DNA from: Siderastrea radians
Taxonomy: Eukaryota > Cnidaria > Anthozoa > Scleractinia > Rhizangiidae
Assembly: GCA_964017195.1 (NCBI GenBank)
Contig: OZ024890.1
Span: forward strand, 47,097,093 to 47,161,092
Direction of reading: 5' to 3'
DNA length: 64,000 nucleotides
Shown: piece by piece, positions 19,740 through 32,081 of the stretch
Numbering within the stretch: position 1 is the stretch's first letter
Layout of the letters: each line of letters opens with the position of its first letter
The notes under the pieces: generated by a model
The model's input: only the letters and a program-made list of their open reading frames with translations
Database searches by the model: none
Told to the model about the DNA's origin: nothing
Position numbers and translations under genes: made by a program

Positions 19740-21580
19740 ATGTGTTTTCTCGCTGTATTGTTTTGCACCTTGTCCGTGTTCCATTCCACGACAGCATTTT
19801 GCGAACGCAAGTACAAGAATCCATATTGGATACCGAAGTCGTTATCGCAGAGAGCTGCTGAGGCTGACATTGTTATTTATGGCAACGTCACCGAGAGTCC
19901 ATGCATGAAACCGATCTCCGTAAATCCGAAACAGATTTTTCCAGCGGCTTGTATAGCTAACGCGACGAACTCATCAACAGTGTTCAACAGCAGTGTTCAA
20001 CAATCAACGCCCAACCTCAATATCACAGAGGGAAATATCACTGATATCTGCCTCACGTGCGCGCTGTACAACGTATCATTGCAGGTCCACTGTGTGATCA
20101 AAGGAGGTTCTGTGCCTGGCATGGTCCATTTGCGTGGATTGGGTTTTGGCCCTGGGATGTGCACGTATGGAACCTACATATATAATTACATGGAGACAGT
20201 GCTAACGTTTCAGATGTACAAAGATCGAAACTATGTTATCTTCTTGGGAAGGTGAGCTTTAAAAATTTCCTTACCCTTTTTCACACTTTATTCTATCTCA
20301 AGCTAAGAGATACCGCCTATAAAGTGAACTACTTACTAAGTGCTTAAGCCGTACAAAAATTGTAGAGTGCTAAGGAACTTTACGATCGACAGATACTAAG
20401 AAAGTTATGAAGATCTTTCTTGAAAGACTTCGCTCTTGGCAAACCGATCAATCTTATTTACTCATCCCCCGTTATTGTTGATATGCACGTCAAGTGTAAA
20501 CGTATGATTTTTGTGTAAGCTGTAAATTTATAGCCTTCTTGCAAACGTCTCCTATTTCCATTGCTTCACGCGTGAAGCATAGGAAACGTCTGCTCGTAGG
20601 CTATAACGTTAACTTTATTTAGTGTTATTTTTTTTACTGAAATCATGAGTGGACAATGTCTTTTATTCGAAAAATTGTGTGCAGGTTCTGGGCATTACAT
20701 TTGAAGAAGGCAGTTAATTATTGTAACTTGTGTTCAGAAAGGCTTCCACCTGTTTTTGTCATAAATTATTGACTAAAATGGATTTCAAAACGGATTTCAA
20801 TGGTTCTTAACACGGAGAATGTTGCAGGTGCCTTTTTATGATAAGATGTATGCCTTTCGCTTTGCGTACTGGACTGAACTGAGCTGGGGGCCTTCATCTG
20901 GGCAAAGAGTTTTCGAACCCAGACGAGCAGATTTCTCAATGATCTTGGTATGAAAAGTTTTTTACTAATCTATCTCAAACAAAGTTATTTGGTAACCTCT
21001 GAATTGTTCGTCGTTTGGGAACTACAGTTAATACAGCTAATAATTTTTTTTCTACTTTTAAAGCGTTCTATTTGTTTAGTGTATTTTCTGTGAGGTATAT
21101 AGATTAGGATAAATCAAGGGCCCTTCTAGGTGTTCGTCGATTTCCTTCGGGGGTCCTTGTCACCAAAGCGATGGAATTTAGCGAAATTCTCTCTAGCTCA
21201 CTCCCCTAAACTCCTCTGTTTCGAAAATTTCCTTAACAAACTTTTAAGTTTAAGACGGGCAATCACAAGACACGATAGTGTTTCTGGCCAAAGAAACTTT
21301 ACATTTGATGTAATTTTCTTGCAGAAACAAAGGCAGCATTGACTCTGACGGCTTCTGGCCACACCACGTCAACATGCAGTTCGCCGCAGCGGAGATCATG
21401 AACGAGAACCAGCTTCAATCCATCTTCGCTGCCGCTGGCGGGCATGCTCACAGTCCCACAGGAATACTACCCAATGAGACTCACAGTATTTGTACACCAT
21501 ATACTGCGGGCGCAGGGAATAATCATCAGAGCTTGCTTTTTGCACTGGTAGTGCTTTTGTGTAGAATGACTTTGATGTAA
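19740..21580 (+). CDS. Secreted NtA/TIMP-like protein, paralogue A (2 exons)
   Basis: Exons 19740-20251 and 21325-21580 join in phase 2 (AAG|GTGAGC, TTGCAG|A) to give 255 residues. Residues 1-20 are a signal peptide (FLAVLFCTLSVF, then A-F-C). The core has RAAEADIVIYGNVTESPC, a variable Asn/Ser/Thr linker with many N-glycosylation sites, LQVHCVIKGGSVP, LRGLGFGPGMC and YVIFLGR. Exon 2 has WPHHVNMQ, LQSIFAAAGGHAH and a Cys, then a hydrophobic C-terminus (SLLFALVVLLC) typical of a GPI-anchor signal. The order YG-x-V, V-x-C-x-x-KG, GFG, C and Y-x-x-F resembles the agrin NtA/TIMP-like OB fold; this is a pattern judgement and the function is unknown. An AATAAA overlaps the stop. The same exon structure is found in the neighbour at 23605. 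Confidence 0.8.
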
Positions 21581-23604
21581 TAAAGGACTTGAAAAAGACT
21601 TTCAAGACGCAGCCCATGGCGAGCTATCTATGACATAGTATGTTTGTTTGAATTTTTTTTTTATTTCTTCATTTCTTTTGATTTCCTGTTTTACGCAATT
21701 TCTGTAAAGCTATGCACCTAACCTACGTTGTTTGAAATAAAAAAGAAAAAAAAAGATGTGCCTTCCTCAGTTTAATTTCTTATTTTAACATTCAACGTAG
21801 CCTCTAGAATAAGTGAAAGTGGTAACTTGAGCTAACCTCGTGTTCAGAAGTGCATCAAATGTTTACAGTTTCTTTAAAAATTAAAACACGTTTTACAGTA
21901 AAATAAACAGTGTCACGGTGATCCACTGTTCAGTAGCTTTCGTTTGAATGTTGACACTTAGTTTTTAACCATAGACACAAAAGTTAGACCCACCTTGTAT
22001 AGCCCAATAAAATCTTATCACAGGTAAGCACTACTCAGTTAGCTGTCGTTTGAATGAAGCCGCTAGTTAGTACTTCGGCCACAGTATCAAAAGTTAGAAT
22101 CAGTTTGCACTGCATAATAAACACCAACACATTTGAAAAACCGAAAATGTAAGTGTCCTCCCCGTTAAACTGTTTCGCTTGTTTTCTAGACGCAAAATGG
22201 AAAACCCGGCTGGCAAATTACACGTGATTTGCGATTGTAAGAAAAGAGCCCCAGTGTATGGCATAACGACAGGCGCCTAATTGTAGGTTGTTTTTTACGC
22301 TAGTTAGTTGTAAACCTTAGGAATAATAAGGAAGTTTTACAACTACAAGTTCGCAAGTAATGTTCACTAGTCTACCTATAAAAACAATACCTTTAACCAT
22401 CCTTCACATGTGAAAACATCCAACGATTTGCGACGATCAGACGGTTTGTGTCGGAAATGGTCACCCAAAGGTATTACTGATAAGCATCTCATTTTTTCCG
22501 GGTAAATTTTGGCCTGTTATTGCGCAGTATGTGGTGAAATTGCCCAGCAATTTTGTTACGACAGGAATTGTGAAACTGGATTTTTTTTTTGGTTTGTACA
22601 TCTGGACAAGTACAACTAGTCCCGTAACGGCGTTACGCATCCTTACCAGCACGTACCTGTTGTACGATTATTTAACGTATGAAATAGCCTGCTGCGCAGG
22701 AATATTTGGGGCAAGCGAGGGCTGAGTATTTCCTGCGCCAAACTTTTAGCCGCCACCTTGCATTATAAAGAAGAGGAAGATTGGGGAGAGTAGAGAATGC
22801 GGCAAACTCGGAAGATCTGGGTAAGAGATTCCTAGCGCCCTCCTTTGGAAAGGACGTTTGGTTAGCATATAGTTATCTCACGTGTTGCTCACGGGAAAAA
22901 GGAAGCTAGTTTTGGCTCGCGAAGCAAGTGAAACGCGCATGTCATAGAAGAGAGGAGGCTGGTTTGGACGTCGTAAGTTTGTTTTGACTCTTTGCACAGT
23001 GAGAAGAATGTATAATTGATCATTTGTATAAATATAACAAAACTTACCCGAAAACATTTACAAAGACAGAAACAGAAGTTTCAGAGGTTGTTTCGCGAGA
23101 AAATGTTTATCCAAAATGTTTATCCCCTTTTTTCCTGGAATTTATAGATCTGCCTGGTACTGCACTAGGGAAGAGACGACAAAAATATCATTGCGAAGAA
23201 AATTGAATAATTAAGGCCGAAGAGGAACAAAGACTTTCGCGTGACTGAAACCAAAACCTACTCCTGATTAAGATGCACTCGTTGAATCGTTTTTATGGTT
23301 TATAATTGTACACACCTTGTGTAATAGTTGAATATTATTTTATCTTAATCGACATAAACACTTGGATTAAACAGGTGCTGCATGAATGATTAAAATCTAT
23401 CCTGTCTGGCAACGCCCTTTGTAGCAGGTAATGGGTACATCCTAGGGTTTAAAGCCGCATCGCTCAGCATTCTTAATTATTCAAGAACACAACAGATTCA
23501 AGCTGAAGTATGCTATAAACTAGCATTCTCTTTGCGCAAAAACTAGAAATTTTCAATTGAATCTCAGTGTTATTTTAAGCGTTCGAAATCAAAGCAGGTG
23601 AAAT
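21581..23604. other. Intergenic region between paralogues A and B
   Basis: A second AATAAA (21737-21742) and A-rich tract probably end transcript A. Stretches near 21840-22120 belong to a degenerate anthozoan-type repeat (GTAGCTTTCGTTTGAATG, AAAAGTTAGA) also seen near 4400, 6890 and 42850. No further gene was recognised. Confidence 0.5.
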
Positions 23605-24982
23605 ATGTTTTCGCGTACAGTAGTGGTACCCTTAACGGCACTTTTGGTGGCATCTTTTCTAAAATCAAGCAACGCATTCTGCAAACGCCCAGAAGAAGTT
23701 AAAACGTGGAAGCGCAAAAGTGTAACCGAGCGAGCCAAGATATCTGACATTGTTGTCTATGGTAAAGTAATCTCCAGCCCTTGTTGGAAGCCTGGTTACG
23801 TCAAGCCAACTGTTTTACCGACAACAGCGCAAATTCTAAGCGGCGGTAACTCCTCCAATGTAACAAGCAATGCCACGGCTTCAACTCCTCAGGTGATCAA
23901 TGCAACGATGATTCCATCCGCAACACCCCCGTACAACTGCAGCTCAGAATACTACAGCGCTATTATTAAGGTTATTTGCGTGGTTAAAGGAGGCTCAGTA
24001 CCGCTTTTCATTTGGCTGGAAGGATTCGGTCATGGCGATGGTGTTTGTCTGGATGAATCTTTTCACGACTACCACGCTTACAATAATTTAAACTACCTGA
24101 TTTTTATGGGACGGTAAGATTTCATTTTATTTGTCATTTCATATTAGGATCTAGGCTCGAGAAGAATTCCCCTTTATCTTTCTGGAGATAGAGTATGAAC
24201 ATTTCGAATTCCGGTCTCCAAACAGCAATTCTCTTAGTCTTCTAACTCGATGTGATACGTGTCTATTAAAATTCTGTGAATGTTGCTTGTCAGAAAGTAG
24301 TACTTTAAGATACCTTTACGTAAACTTAGACATAGACATAGGGTGCTTTCTATTCCCTTTCTATTCCTCAAAAAAAATCCGAAAACAAAATTTCAGTCGA
24401 ACATCAACGGTCATTTTGTGGAAAATCCATTCGGGCTAGAATGACAATTACTTATAACAATATGCATAATTAAAGCTGCTCTTGGGAACGCCAAAGGGCC
24501 GATTATTTACTGGATGTTTATGCAGGTTTAACGAATTCGCTGTGTGGACCAATTTTTTTTCCAAGATCGTTTCCTTTTTAAAATTGTAAGTAGACAGGGC
24601 ATGCAAAGTACTTAAAAACACGAATACACAGAATGTCGATGGGGACATTAAAAACCTTTAGCGACGAAGACTGAACTGAAACGAGTATTTTTCTTTTCTT
24701 TTACTTCTAAGGAATAAAAACATCAGCCATCCCAGGCCATTTTGGATCAACCCAGTCAACCACCAACCGGCCATCACAGAGATTACTGATGAGAGCATGC
24801 TCGAACCAATCTTTGAGGCCGCTGGCCGGAATGCTCACATGCCCGTGAGGCCAGTCGGAGTCGGCAGTGCAATTGAGCATGCCGTGTGTAAACCTTACGT
24901 CAGTTCCGCTCGTGTTTGCTGTTCTGCGTACGCAAGTCTCTTGATGGTTCTCGCGATCTTGTCCGTTTTTGTCCGACTTTGA
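23605..24982 (+). CDS. Secreted NtA/TIMP-like protein, paralogue B (2 exons)
   Basis: Exons 23605-24113 and 24712-24982 join in phase 2 (ACG|GTAAGA, TTCTAAG|G) to give 259 residues. A signal peptide covers residues 1-25 (VVPLTALLVASFL, then SNAFC). The core repeats paralogue A: ERAKISDIVVYGKVISSPC, an Asn/Thr-rich glycosylated linker, IIKVICVVKGGSVP, WLEGFGHGDGVC and YLIFMGR. Exon 2 carries NPVNHQPAITEI, SMLEPIFEAAGRNAHMP and VCKPY, then a hydrophobic tail (YASLLMVLAILSVFV). The intron falls at the same codon (after FMG-R) as in paralogue A, so the two are tandem duplicates. It probably sits on the outer cell surface by a GPI or tail anchor; the ligand is unknown. Confidence 0.8.
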
Positions 24983-26694
24983 GTTAGAAACTTATTTCGA
25001 TTGTTCGGAAGTTGGAAAGCTCAAACTCTAGTTACTGCCGTAATTAACCTTGATAATCAACATCACACAATCTTGAGGCGTGAACCTGTCGTTTATTGAT
25101 GTCCGACCAAATACAAGTTGCAAGCCTTAAGTTACAAGTTACAGGCTATAAGAAACAATATACCAAATAGAATCCGGCAGCTAGTGCGAGAACTTTTTTC
25201 ATTACTGTCAGCGGGCATCTCGTTTACTGATGCCCAAGAAATTAAGACCAAGCCACAATTTACCAGCTAAAAGTTGCAAATGGTACAAGGTACAAAATCG
25301 GCTAAGGTGAGAAACACCAATAATGGAAATTCAAATAATTGTATACAATTCTAAAGGGGGCGTCAAGAAAATATATAGGACAAGAGATGCCTTCGAATGG
25401 TTTCTGCACCTTGCTTAGCACCTTGATTAAATAACTAACTAATCAACACATATCACACTTGCATTACTTGCAGAAATACACACTAGCATTGTATAATATC
25501 GAAACATTACAAAATACATGAGATCTTTGGTGACAGATGCAAATTCTCTTGAGCAGCTACAGTTTCTTTACTCTCACACAATTTTTATCGACATTTTCCC
25601 GAAAAAAAAAAGAAAGAAAGCAACTAGCTGGTAATGACGTTAATGCAGTGCTAGCACCAACTGTAAGTTTAGAGCCTTGTGAACAAACTACTGATTTGCA
25701 AAGCCAGCACTACAGTAAAAAAAGGCGAGCTTATTGGCCTATTGCTCTATACTTCCTTTGAGCCAGGGCTATGCAAAGGCAAGAAAATGACGGCTTTTAA
25801 AATTTTATGAATATACCGTGGCATTTGTTTTTTGTCGTCTGAGCAGTTATCTTTACTGCCCTGCTTGTACAAGCACTTTTCTTTGACCCAAGCACGAAGG
25901 TAGTAGCTAACTAAAGGTCACCGTTTTGTAACGAATAATGTAACGAAAAATTGAATAAAAATAGGTACACAGAGAGCCCGACGGGTCTCTTCTGCTACTA
26001 AACATACCTAAATCGTTTCTCTCCTATTGAAAATTAAACCTTTTTCATGTAACAGAGATTCCAAAATATGCTCTTTTCAATTCTGTTCCCCACTAAAGTG
26101 ATACTCAACTTTACGACCGTCCCCTACCTCGAACTCCTCGTTATCTCGACCTCTTTTTAGTTGTCCAAACGGAACCTTGGTCACCTTCTTATATGAAAAC
26201 TCGGACTACCTTGATGACCTCTTTTATGAGGGGTGCTTTTCGGAGTCCCAAACTCTTATCTTCTTATCAGTTAACACGACCACTCCAAATGTCTGGTGGC
26301 TTAAATAACAACGATAACAAAAATTGACAAAGAAAAAGTCAAAGCAGTGTTTTAATATGTTTTTGTTAGCCGGTTTCACCTTCCGGATGACACTGCCTTC
26401 CGCGGTGCTTTTTTTCTTTGCTTCTTCCGTTTCATTTTGTGAGCTAGTATAACATGTCCTTACCCTGTTGATATGTTCATCCCGTTGATACGAACAACTT
26501 TTCTGCATGGCCTGTCGTGGTCGTTTTAACTTGCAATTTCACTGTATCTAATCTGTCTTTTCCCTTCATCCCGAGACCGTCACAATCATATCCCGCTATG
26601 GTATCTTTATCCCGTATCCCGCGTCACAGCCCGTCCACCCAACAATGTTATACCCCTCGTAAGGTGAATGAGTGGTGTATGCAGAGGGTGTATA
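24983..26694. other. 3' flank of paralogue B and intergenic DNA
   Basis: This is AT-rich with no recognisable domain in any frame. The 25070-25340 part has two loosely similar halves (TCGTTTAYTGATGYCC, then a tract of TACAAGTTRCAA motifs). The 26560-26650 part has repeated TATCCCG motifs. Confidence 0.4.
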
Positions 26695-26757
26695 TACTAC
26701 TTTACCGTACCCAAATTGTGAATTAGCCAATCAGAAGCCTTGTTTACTGTCATGATT

Positions 26758-28128
26758 TTTATACCTAATCGTACCTTTTTGGTACGCTTCGGCGACATAT
26801 CAGGCGAGTTTGGTCGAGCCCGTGTTTCGTATTTTGGCGAGACGCAGTCGAGCCAAAATACCCATGGTGAGACCAAACGAGCTTGATATGCTGCCGAAGC
26901 GTACCAAAAAAGGTGCGATTAGGTATTTACCGTACCCAAATTCGTCCTAAAACCCGGCGGTTTTTTTTTTCAGTCACCGTGACCAGTCAGGCGTTGTAGA
27001 GCGACACGTATTTACACTTTTCTGGTCGTCAATACTCTTCTCTAACTCCTCATCTGCCATTTTATTTAATTCTTTTGTTTGGAGTTTTATTTTCTGAATC
27101 TTGGAAGTCCAAGTTAATAGAGAAATTTGGAAAATCCGGGTCCATTTTGAAACCAAAAAAGTTTCAGCGCTGTCCTTAAAGTTCACGCGAGCGCCCGCCA
27201 GTGTAGCCGCTTCCAATTTTGGCGCGAAATTGTATTTTTTTCCCCCTCTCTTACCGTTAAACAAATTACTTTCTCGTTTAACAAGTGTAATAGTTTTACG
27301 TTTCGTTGTATTTCTGTTGTAATTTTTGCCTCTAAAGTCTACAAAAAAAATGCGAGTTTCACAAAGTGTCCATGATATCGTAGGATTTCAGGTCAGTGAC
27401 TTGATATCGTAGAAAATCATGACAGTAAACAAGGCTTCTGATTGGCTAATTCACAATTTAGGTACGGTAATCTACGATATCAAGTCACTGACCTGATATC
27501 CTACGATATCATGGACAGTTTGTGAAACTCGCATTTTTTTTTTTTGCAGACCTTAGAGGCGAAAATTACAACAGAAATACAACGAAACGTAAAACTATTA
27601 CATTTGTTAAAGGAGAAAGTAATTTGTTTATTGGTAAGATAGGAGAAAAAATACAATTTCGCGCCAAAATTGGAAGCGGCTACACTGGCGGGAGCTCGCG
27701 TGAACTTTACGGACAGCGCTGAAACTTTTTTGGTTTCAAAATGAAGCCGGATTTTCCAAATTTCTTTCTTAACTTGGACTTCCTAGATTCAGAAAATAAA
27801 ACTCCAAACAAAAGAATTAAATAAAATGGCAGATGAGGAGATGGAGAAGAGTATTGACGACCAGAAAAGTGTAAATACGTGTCGCTTTACAACGCCTGAC
27901 TGATCACGGTAACTGAAAAAAAAAACCGCCGGGTTTTAGGACGAATTTGGGTACGGTAAATACCTAATCGCACCTTTTTTGGTACGCTTCGGCAGCATAT
28001 CAAGCTCGTTTGGTCTCACCATGGGTATTTTGACTCGACTGCGTCTCGCCAAAATACGAACCATGGCTCGACCAAACTCGCCTGATATGCCGCCGAAGCG
28101 TACCAAAAAAGTTACGATTAGGTATAAA
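26758..28128. mobile_element. 1.4-kb palindromic (fold-back) element
   Basis: Two arms of roughly 650 bp mirror each other from TTTATACCTAATCGTA at the left end to TACGATTAGGTATAAA at the right. Each arm's outer 170 bp is itself palindromic (TTTGGTACGCTTCGGC / GCCGAAGCGTACCAAA around ATACCCATGG). The centre (27340-27540) holds CTACGATATCAAGTCACTGACC in opposed copies. A piece of the centre (27413-27470) is also repeated, inverted, just outside the left end (26695-26757). No transposase or target duplication was found. Confidence 0.75.
27826..27903 (+). other. Small frame MADEEMEKSIDDQ, mirrored in both arms
   Basis: The right arm encodes 25 residues starting MADEEMEKSIDDQKS and ending TTPD-stop. 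The left arm, on the - strand from 27060, encodes the same peptide with Met6 changed to Leu and one Ser/Phe change. The ATG and frame survive in both arms. It may be a captured exon or the start of a lost element protein; function unknown. Confidence 0.3.
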
Positions 28129-28639
28129 TATCACTCTAAAGATTTTAAATGACAACAACATTGATAAAAGCGTCATGCAGTGCATATATTACAGTTAGAA
28201 CAAGCATCCTCAATCAGACTGTCAGATCTTTTTCTCTTATACTGTCTCTGGAGTTGTCGATAGTTGGCCTCTTTCTGGACCAAAGACAGGAGCCAAGATA
28301 TCTAAGAGAGTGCCGTACCGTAGCGAAATGAGGAGATCGAGTTCACTGAGGCAGATGGTGTTTGTTTTGTTCCCTCAAGAGCACAACTCACACAACTCTT
28401 TGTTACCGTTTTTCCCTTGAATAGCTGTAGGATGTCATATTTCGGGTTTGAACGTTAAAAGGGGTATCAATTTTCGATTTGCAACACACACCTATTCTAA
28501 ATTGACGGGAGTACCCCCCACCGCCAGGGAGGGGGCACCCCGTATCGCGCACGTAAACTGAGTTTATAGCATCTCACATCGTTACTCGATTTTTAGCTTC
28601 TACATCCCACTTCTCCCCATTTGAGTTGGACTATTTTGA

Positions 28640-28843
28640 CCCTTTAAACCCTAGCATCATTATTCAAATTCTCCTTACTGGTCTCCATACATTCCATTGA
28701 GTAGTCATTGGGAGAACTTGTTAAGACATCAAGACAATTCATCTTTGGTTATCATTTCCCCAATTCTCATGACCTTTATGTGTTATAATGCATTGCTATG
28801 ATGAGGAGAAATTTGATGCTGATCACTACTGGGGCTTAAAGGG
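28640..28843. mobile_element. MITE family 'CCCTTTAAGCCCC', copy 2
   Basis: It begins CCCTTTAAACCCTAG and ends TGGGGCTTAAAGGG. Inner strings (CTCCTTACTGGTCTCCATA, GTTAAGACATCAAGAC, ATTTCCCCAATTCTCATGACC) are the reverse complement of those in the 57610 copy, so orientation is opposite. Confidence 0.75.
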
Positions 28844-28882
28844 TTAAGGCTTTAGAATTTCGTATGTTTTAATATGTAAGGT

Positions 28883-29166
28883 AGAGCAGTTTTCAATTGA
28901 GTGTCGAAAGCAATTCACGGTTTGCTTTGGTTTTGCTTTACTTCGCTCTGTGATTGGTTAAAAAATCTCGCGCCACTTTCACGACCAATCAGAAGTAAAA
29001 GTCAAACCAATCGCCACTTGCTCGCACGCGTTTTCCCGCGCTTGGCGCTGGTTACATGTACTTGCTTCGAGTTCTGATTGGTTCATTGGGTAATTTGTGT
29101 CTGTTGTGATTGGCTGGGGTAATTACTTTGGTTTTGGTTTTACGACACTCATTTGAAAAGCGCTCT
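28883..29166. mobile_element. MITE with AGAGCAGTTTTCAATTGAGT ends
   Basis: The left end AGAGCAGTTTTCAATTGAGT and the complement of the right end AGAGCGCTTTTCAAATGAGT both continue into GTCG. TA flanks may be the target duplication. The interior has CCAAT-box-like strings (TGATTGGTT, ACCAATCAG) in alternating orientation. Confidence 0.75.
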
Positions 29167-29413
29167 AGCCCCACCACAAATTGGAGTCCAACAAGTATTT
29201 AACGGTCACCCTTGAGGAATGGCTGACTGACCGCTTAATACAGAGTGGCCGTTAACAGGTTCAACTGGATTAAAGATACAGCAACAAAAGACGAGTTTGG
29301 CGTAGAAGAAGATGTACACTATGTGAATTGGTTATTAAGCCTTTTATGCCCTTATTTAATCAGTGTAGAAAGAACTGCAGCATTTTACTACCAGTATGGC
29401 CAAACATGATGCA

Positions 29414-29885
29414 TACCGTAAATGATCTTTAGACGTCCACTCTCTAATAAACGCCCCTTATCCAATAAACGCCCCTCTGAAATAGGCATTTTGAAAACGC
29501 TCCTTTCTATTAAAAGCCTCTCATTCTATAACAAACGCCCCTGTCTACTAAATGCCTTTTCGGGAAAGCAGGTTTAATCAGACGAAGTAATCCGATGAAA
29601 TCGTCCTTATATTCATTCTAATATTGACGAACACAGTGAATTTTACTTAATCAAAGGTTAATCAGTTGGTGTTATCCATATCGAGAAAGAGACAGAACAC
29701 AGAACTAATGTAGAGATTTTTCACTTTCAATGTGTAGCAACCTTTGAATTTAAGACAACAAACATTTGTTTGGGAAAACATAATAAACGCCTCTCTCTAT
29801 TTAACGCCCCGTATCTAACAAACTCTCCCAGAAAATCGGGAAAATTTCATAAACGCCCTAGGCATTTTTTAGATCATAGACGGTA
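29414..29885. mobile_element. MITE with TACCGTAAATGATCTTTAGA ends
   Basis: Inverted ends TACCGTAAATGATCTTTAGA and TTAGATCATAGACGGTA enclose repeated AATAAACGCCCC motifs. Fragments of the same element recur at 39700-40050 and 40650-40925 inside the repeated block. Confidence 0.7.
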
Positions 29886-30491
29886 TTGATGTGGTTCACT
29901 TTTACCTAGTGACCGTTTAGGAGGTGGGAGCAATTTTCAGGTCCCTTACAACTGACTGCTCAATAAAGGGTGACCGCTAATTCAGTGCCGCTTAATACAG
30001 GTGTGACTTTAGTTCTACGATTTTCTCTATTCCGGGCTCTATTATACGAACGTCCTCTGCGCTTCGTTTTGTCAAAAGTGAATCGTTCCAAGAAGAAAGT
30101 TTTCAGCTCGCAAGATAGGATTGAACTCCCTAAAAACTTCTTGTTTCTTTAAGGGGGAATTTACCTGAATTAGTGTATTGTTATTTCCCTACGTTTCAGC
30201 AATATTTTTCATTTGTTATCTATTTGGTGTGACGCAATCCAAAAATGTCATTAAAGAGTCCAGTGTAGTGAAACCTTTGATCATAGTGCAAGTTTATGAA
30301 TTAAGAAGTACAAAGGGATTAATCTACAATTGTTTATAGGAAAATTAGCTGGGCATGTCCATTGTTACGCGATCCTGTCCCTTTTCCTACCTTCGAGAAA
30401 ATTCCTAACCCCCCCAACCTCGTTCCCAGGGTCTCTCTCCTCGGCCTCCCTTGTCGTTGACAAGACGTCACTCCGCCAATAAGTGAAGCGG

Positions 30492-30814
30492 ATTGGCTGA
30501 ATTATTTCCAAAATTTGCACTCTAATAAGCCACTTACTTCTGACCAACAGAAAGCTGTTAGTGAGTTACGAAAAAGAGAAGACACCCTAATGGAATCACG
30601 GCCACTGGACTACCCCATTACAGAAGCTGAAATACTCTGAGCGGCCAAAAAAAATTAAAAAACAACAGAAGCGCATATTCGGACACGATAAGAAACTAAA
30701 TGATTAAAGCTAGCTTACCTTTGATGCTGCCTGTTTACCATAAACTTCTTAATACTGTCCTCAGCTTAGGGACTGTACCAAATATTTGGTGCAACGGTAT
30801 TATAACTCCAATAT
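30492..30814 (+). pseudogene. LINE reverse-transcriptase fragment, 5' part (interrupted by 6.4-kb insertion)
   Basis: Reading frames WLNYFQNLHSNKPLTS..., then LPVYHKLLNTVLSLGTVPNIW and ITPIF are the region before the RT palm of a non-LTR retrotransposon. Stop codons and a frameshift near 30640-30690 show it is dead. The frame resumes at 37202 after the insertion: joining across one TTAA restores TPIF-K-SGARNDPSNYRGIC, the standard RT motif. Confidence 0.78.
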
Positions 30815-31457
30815 TTAAGAGCCGATGTCTGAAATTATCGAGAATCGGGCGTCAGTCGTGAAATTTCGAATTTCTTTATATTTTGCCCAAGTAACCTCTA
30901 TAGTGAATTATTTTCAAAAATAACATTAAAAGTTACAACAGCTTTTTAGTTTTTTCGAAATCGAGCAAAGTTTGAAAATACGGTATATCGGCCAACTTCG
31001 AATAGTGAAATTGGCGGAAAATTACACATTTTCATCTCGCTCGTACGTTAAAACGCGGTGTCTTCTGCTAACGAAACACAAACACAACAGTATAATACAC
31101 ACTTAATCTCCTTATAACACTGTAATTTTCTTTGGATAAGCTGTTGAAATGAGAATGTTTCGGCCGTTTGAAGAAAACCAGTTTCAGGTATTTAAAAAAT
31201 TGCAAATTTCACCCAACTTCCACACTACAGAAACCCAATTGGTACGTGGATTTTGGACACGGAATAACAACAGGTTTGATTACTAGTGTTAAAATATTTC
31301 TGGCGGCACTGAAAAATTACCCCGTCGAGAGACCAATATGTGAAGGGTAATTTGACACGAATCGCAGCCTGAATTTATGACGCAAACCGCCGACTGCCTA
31401 CGCAGAGCAAACAGTAGCCGTTTTCATTGAGAGAAATGCCGGAAAAAACTTACTTAA

Positions 31458-32081
31458 GGACGTTCGCGCGAGAAACTTCTACAACACAGATTTTTTTAAT
31501 AGTTTGGCTACAGTCAGGTAATTAATGAGTTAGAGTTACCTATGTCAGAAATGCAAAAAAATTAGGGGGTCACCGACTTCGTTTACGAAATAAAGCGCGT
31601 GGAAAACTACCCCAATTTTGACACATCAGTCCTCGTAACTCGACATGGCCTCGGTGCTTGTTAGTCAAATTTTGTTTAAGTGGGTCTGTCAAGTAAATAA
31701 TTTGAACCGGTGTCATCCTTTTAGTTAATCTGAACCTCTAAGATGGACTTTTACGAACTCCGTGCAGCTGCAATAATAGCAAAATTCGATGATGCGAGGG
31801 CAGAAAAGTTGGAAAAAATCAAACTTCCACAAAACAGATTTTCTTTAATTTTTCACAAAACGTAGATAATCGACAAAGAAAGTGATCTATCAAAAGAAAA
31901 TATAGGGTCACCGAACATTTAAGAGAGTTAAACCCATGCATAGATATTAAAGTGCCCACTAGCGCTATGTATCTCCACATTTCTTCAACAGCGCGCGCGC
32001 TCAATGCATGACGTGGCATGACATCGCGAAGTGGATTGCGTGCGCAGTAAGGATGCGCAGAAACAATTAGGGCGAACGACC
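31458..32081. mobile_element. TTAA-type MITE nested in the left arm
   Basis: Ends GGACGTTCGCGC and the complement GGTCGTTCGCCC are flanked by TTAA (31454-31457, 32082-32085). The right arm of the host element has the empty site, a single TTAA between AAATTAC and GGGGCTTGCA (read on the - strand near 36535). A truncated relative lies at 12553-12731. Confidence 0.8.

Noticed and set aside
26224..26508. - strand frame of 94 codons
   Set aside because: It has no domain, repeats or splice context.
31168..31350. Small + strand frame in the fold-back arm
   Set aside because: The matching region of the other arm does not keep the frame.
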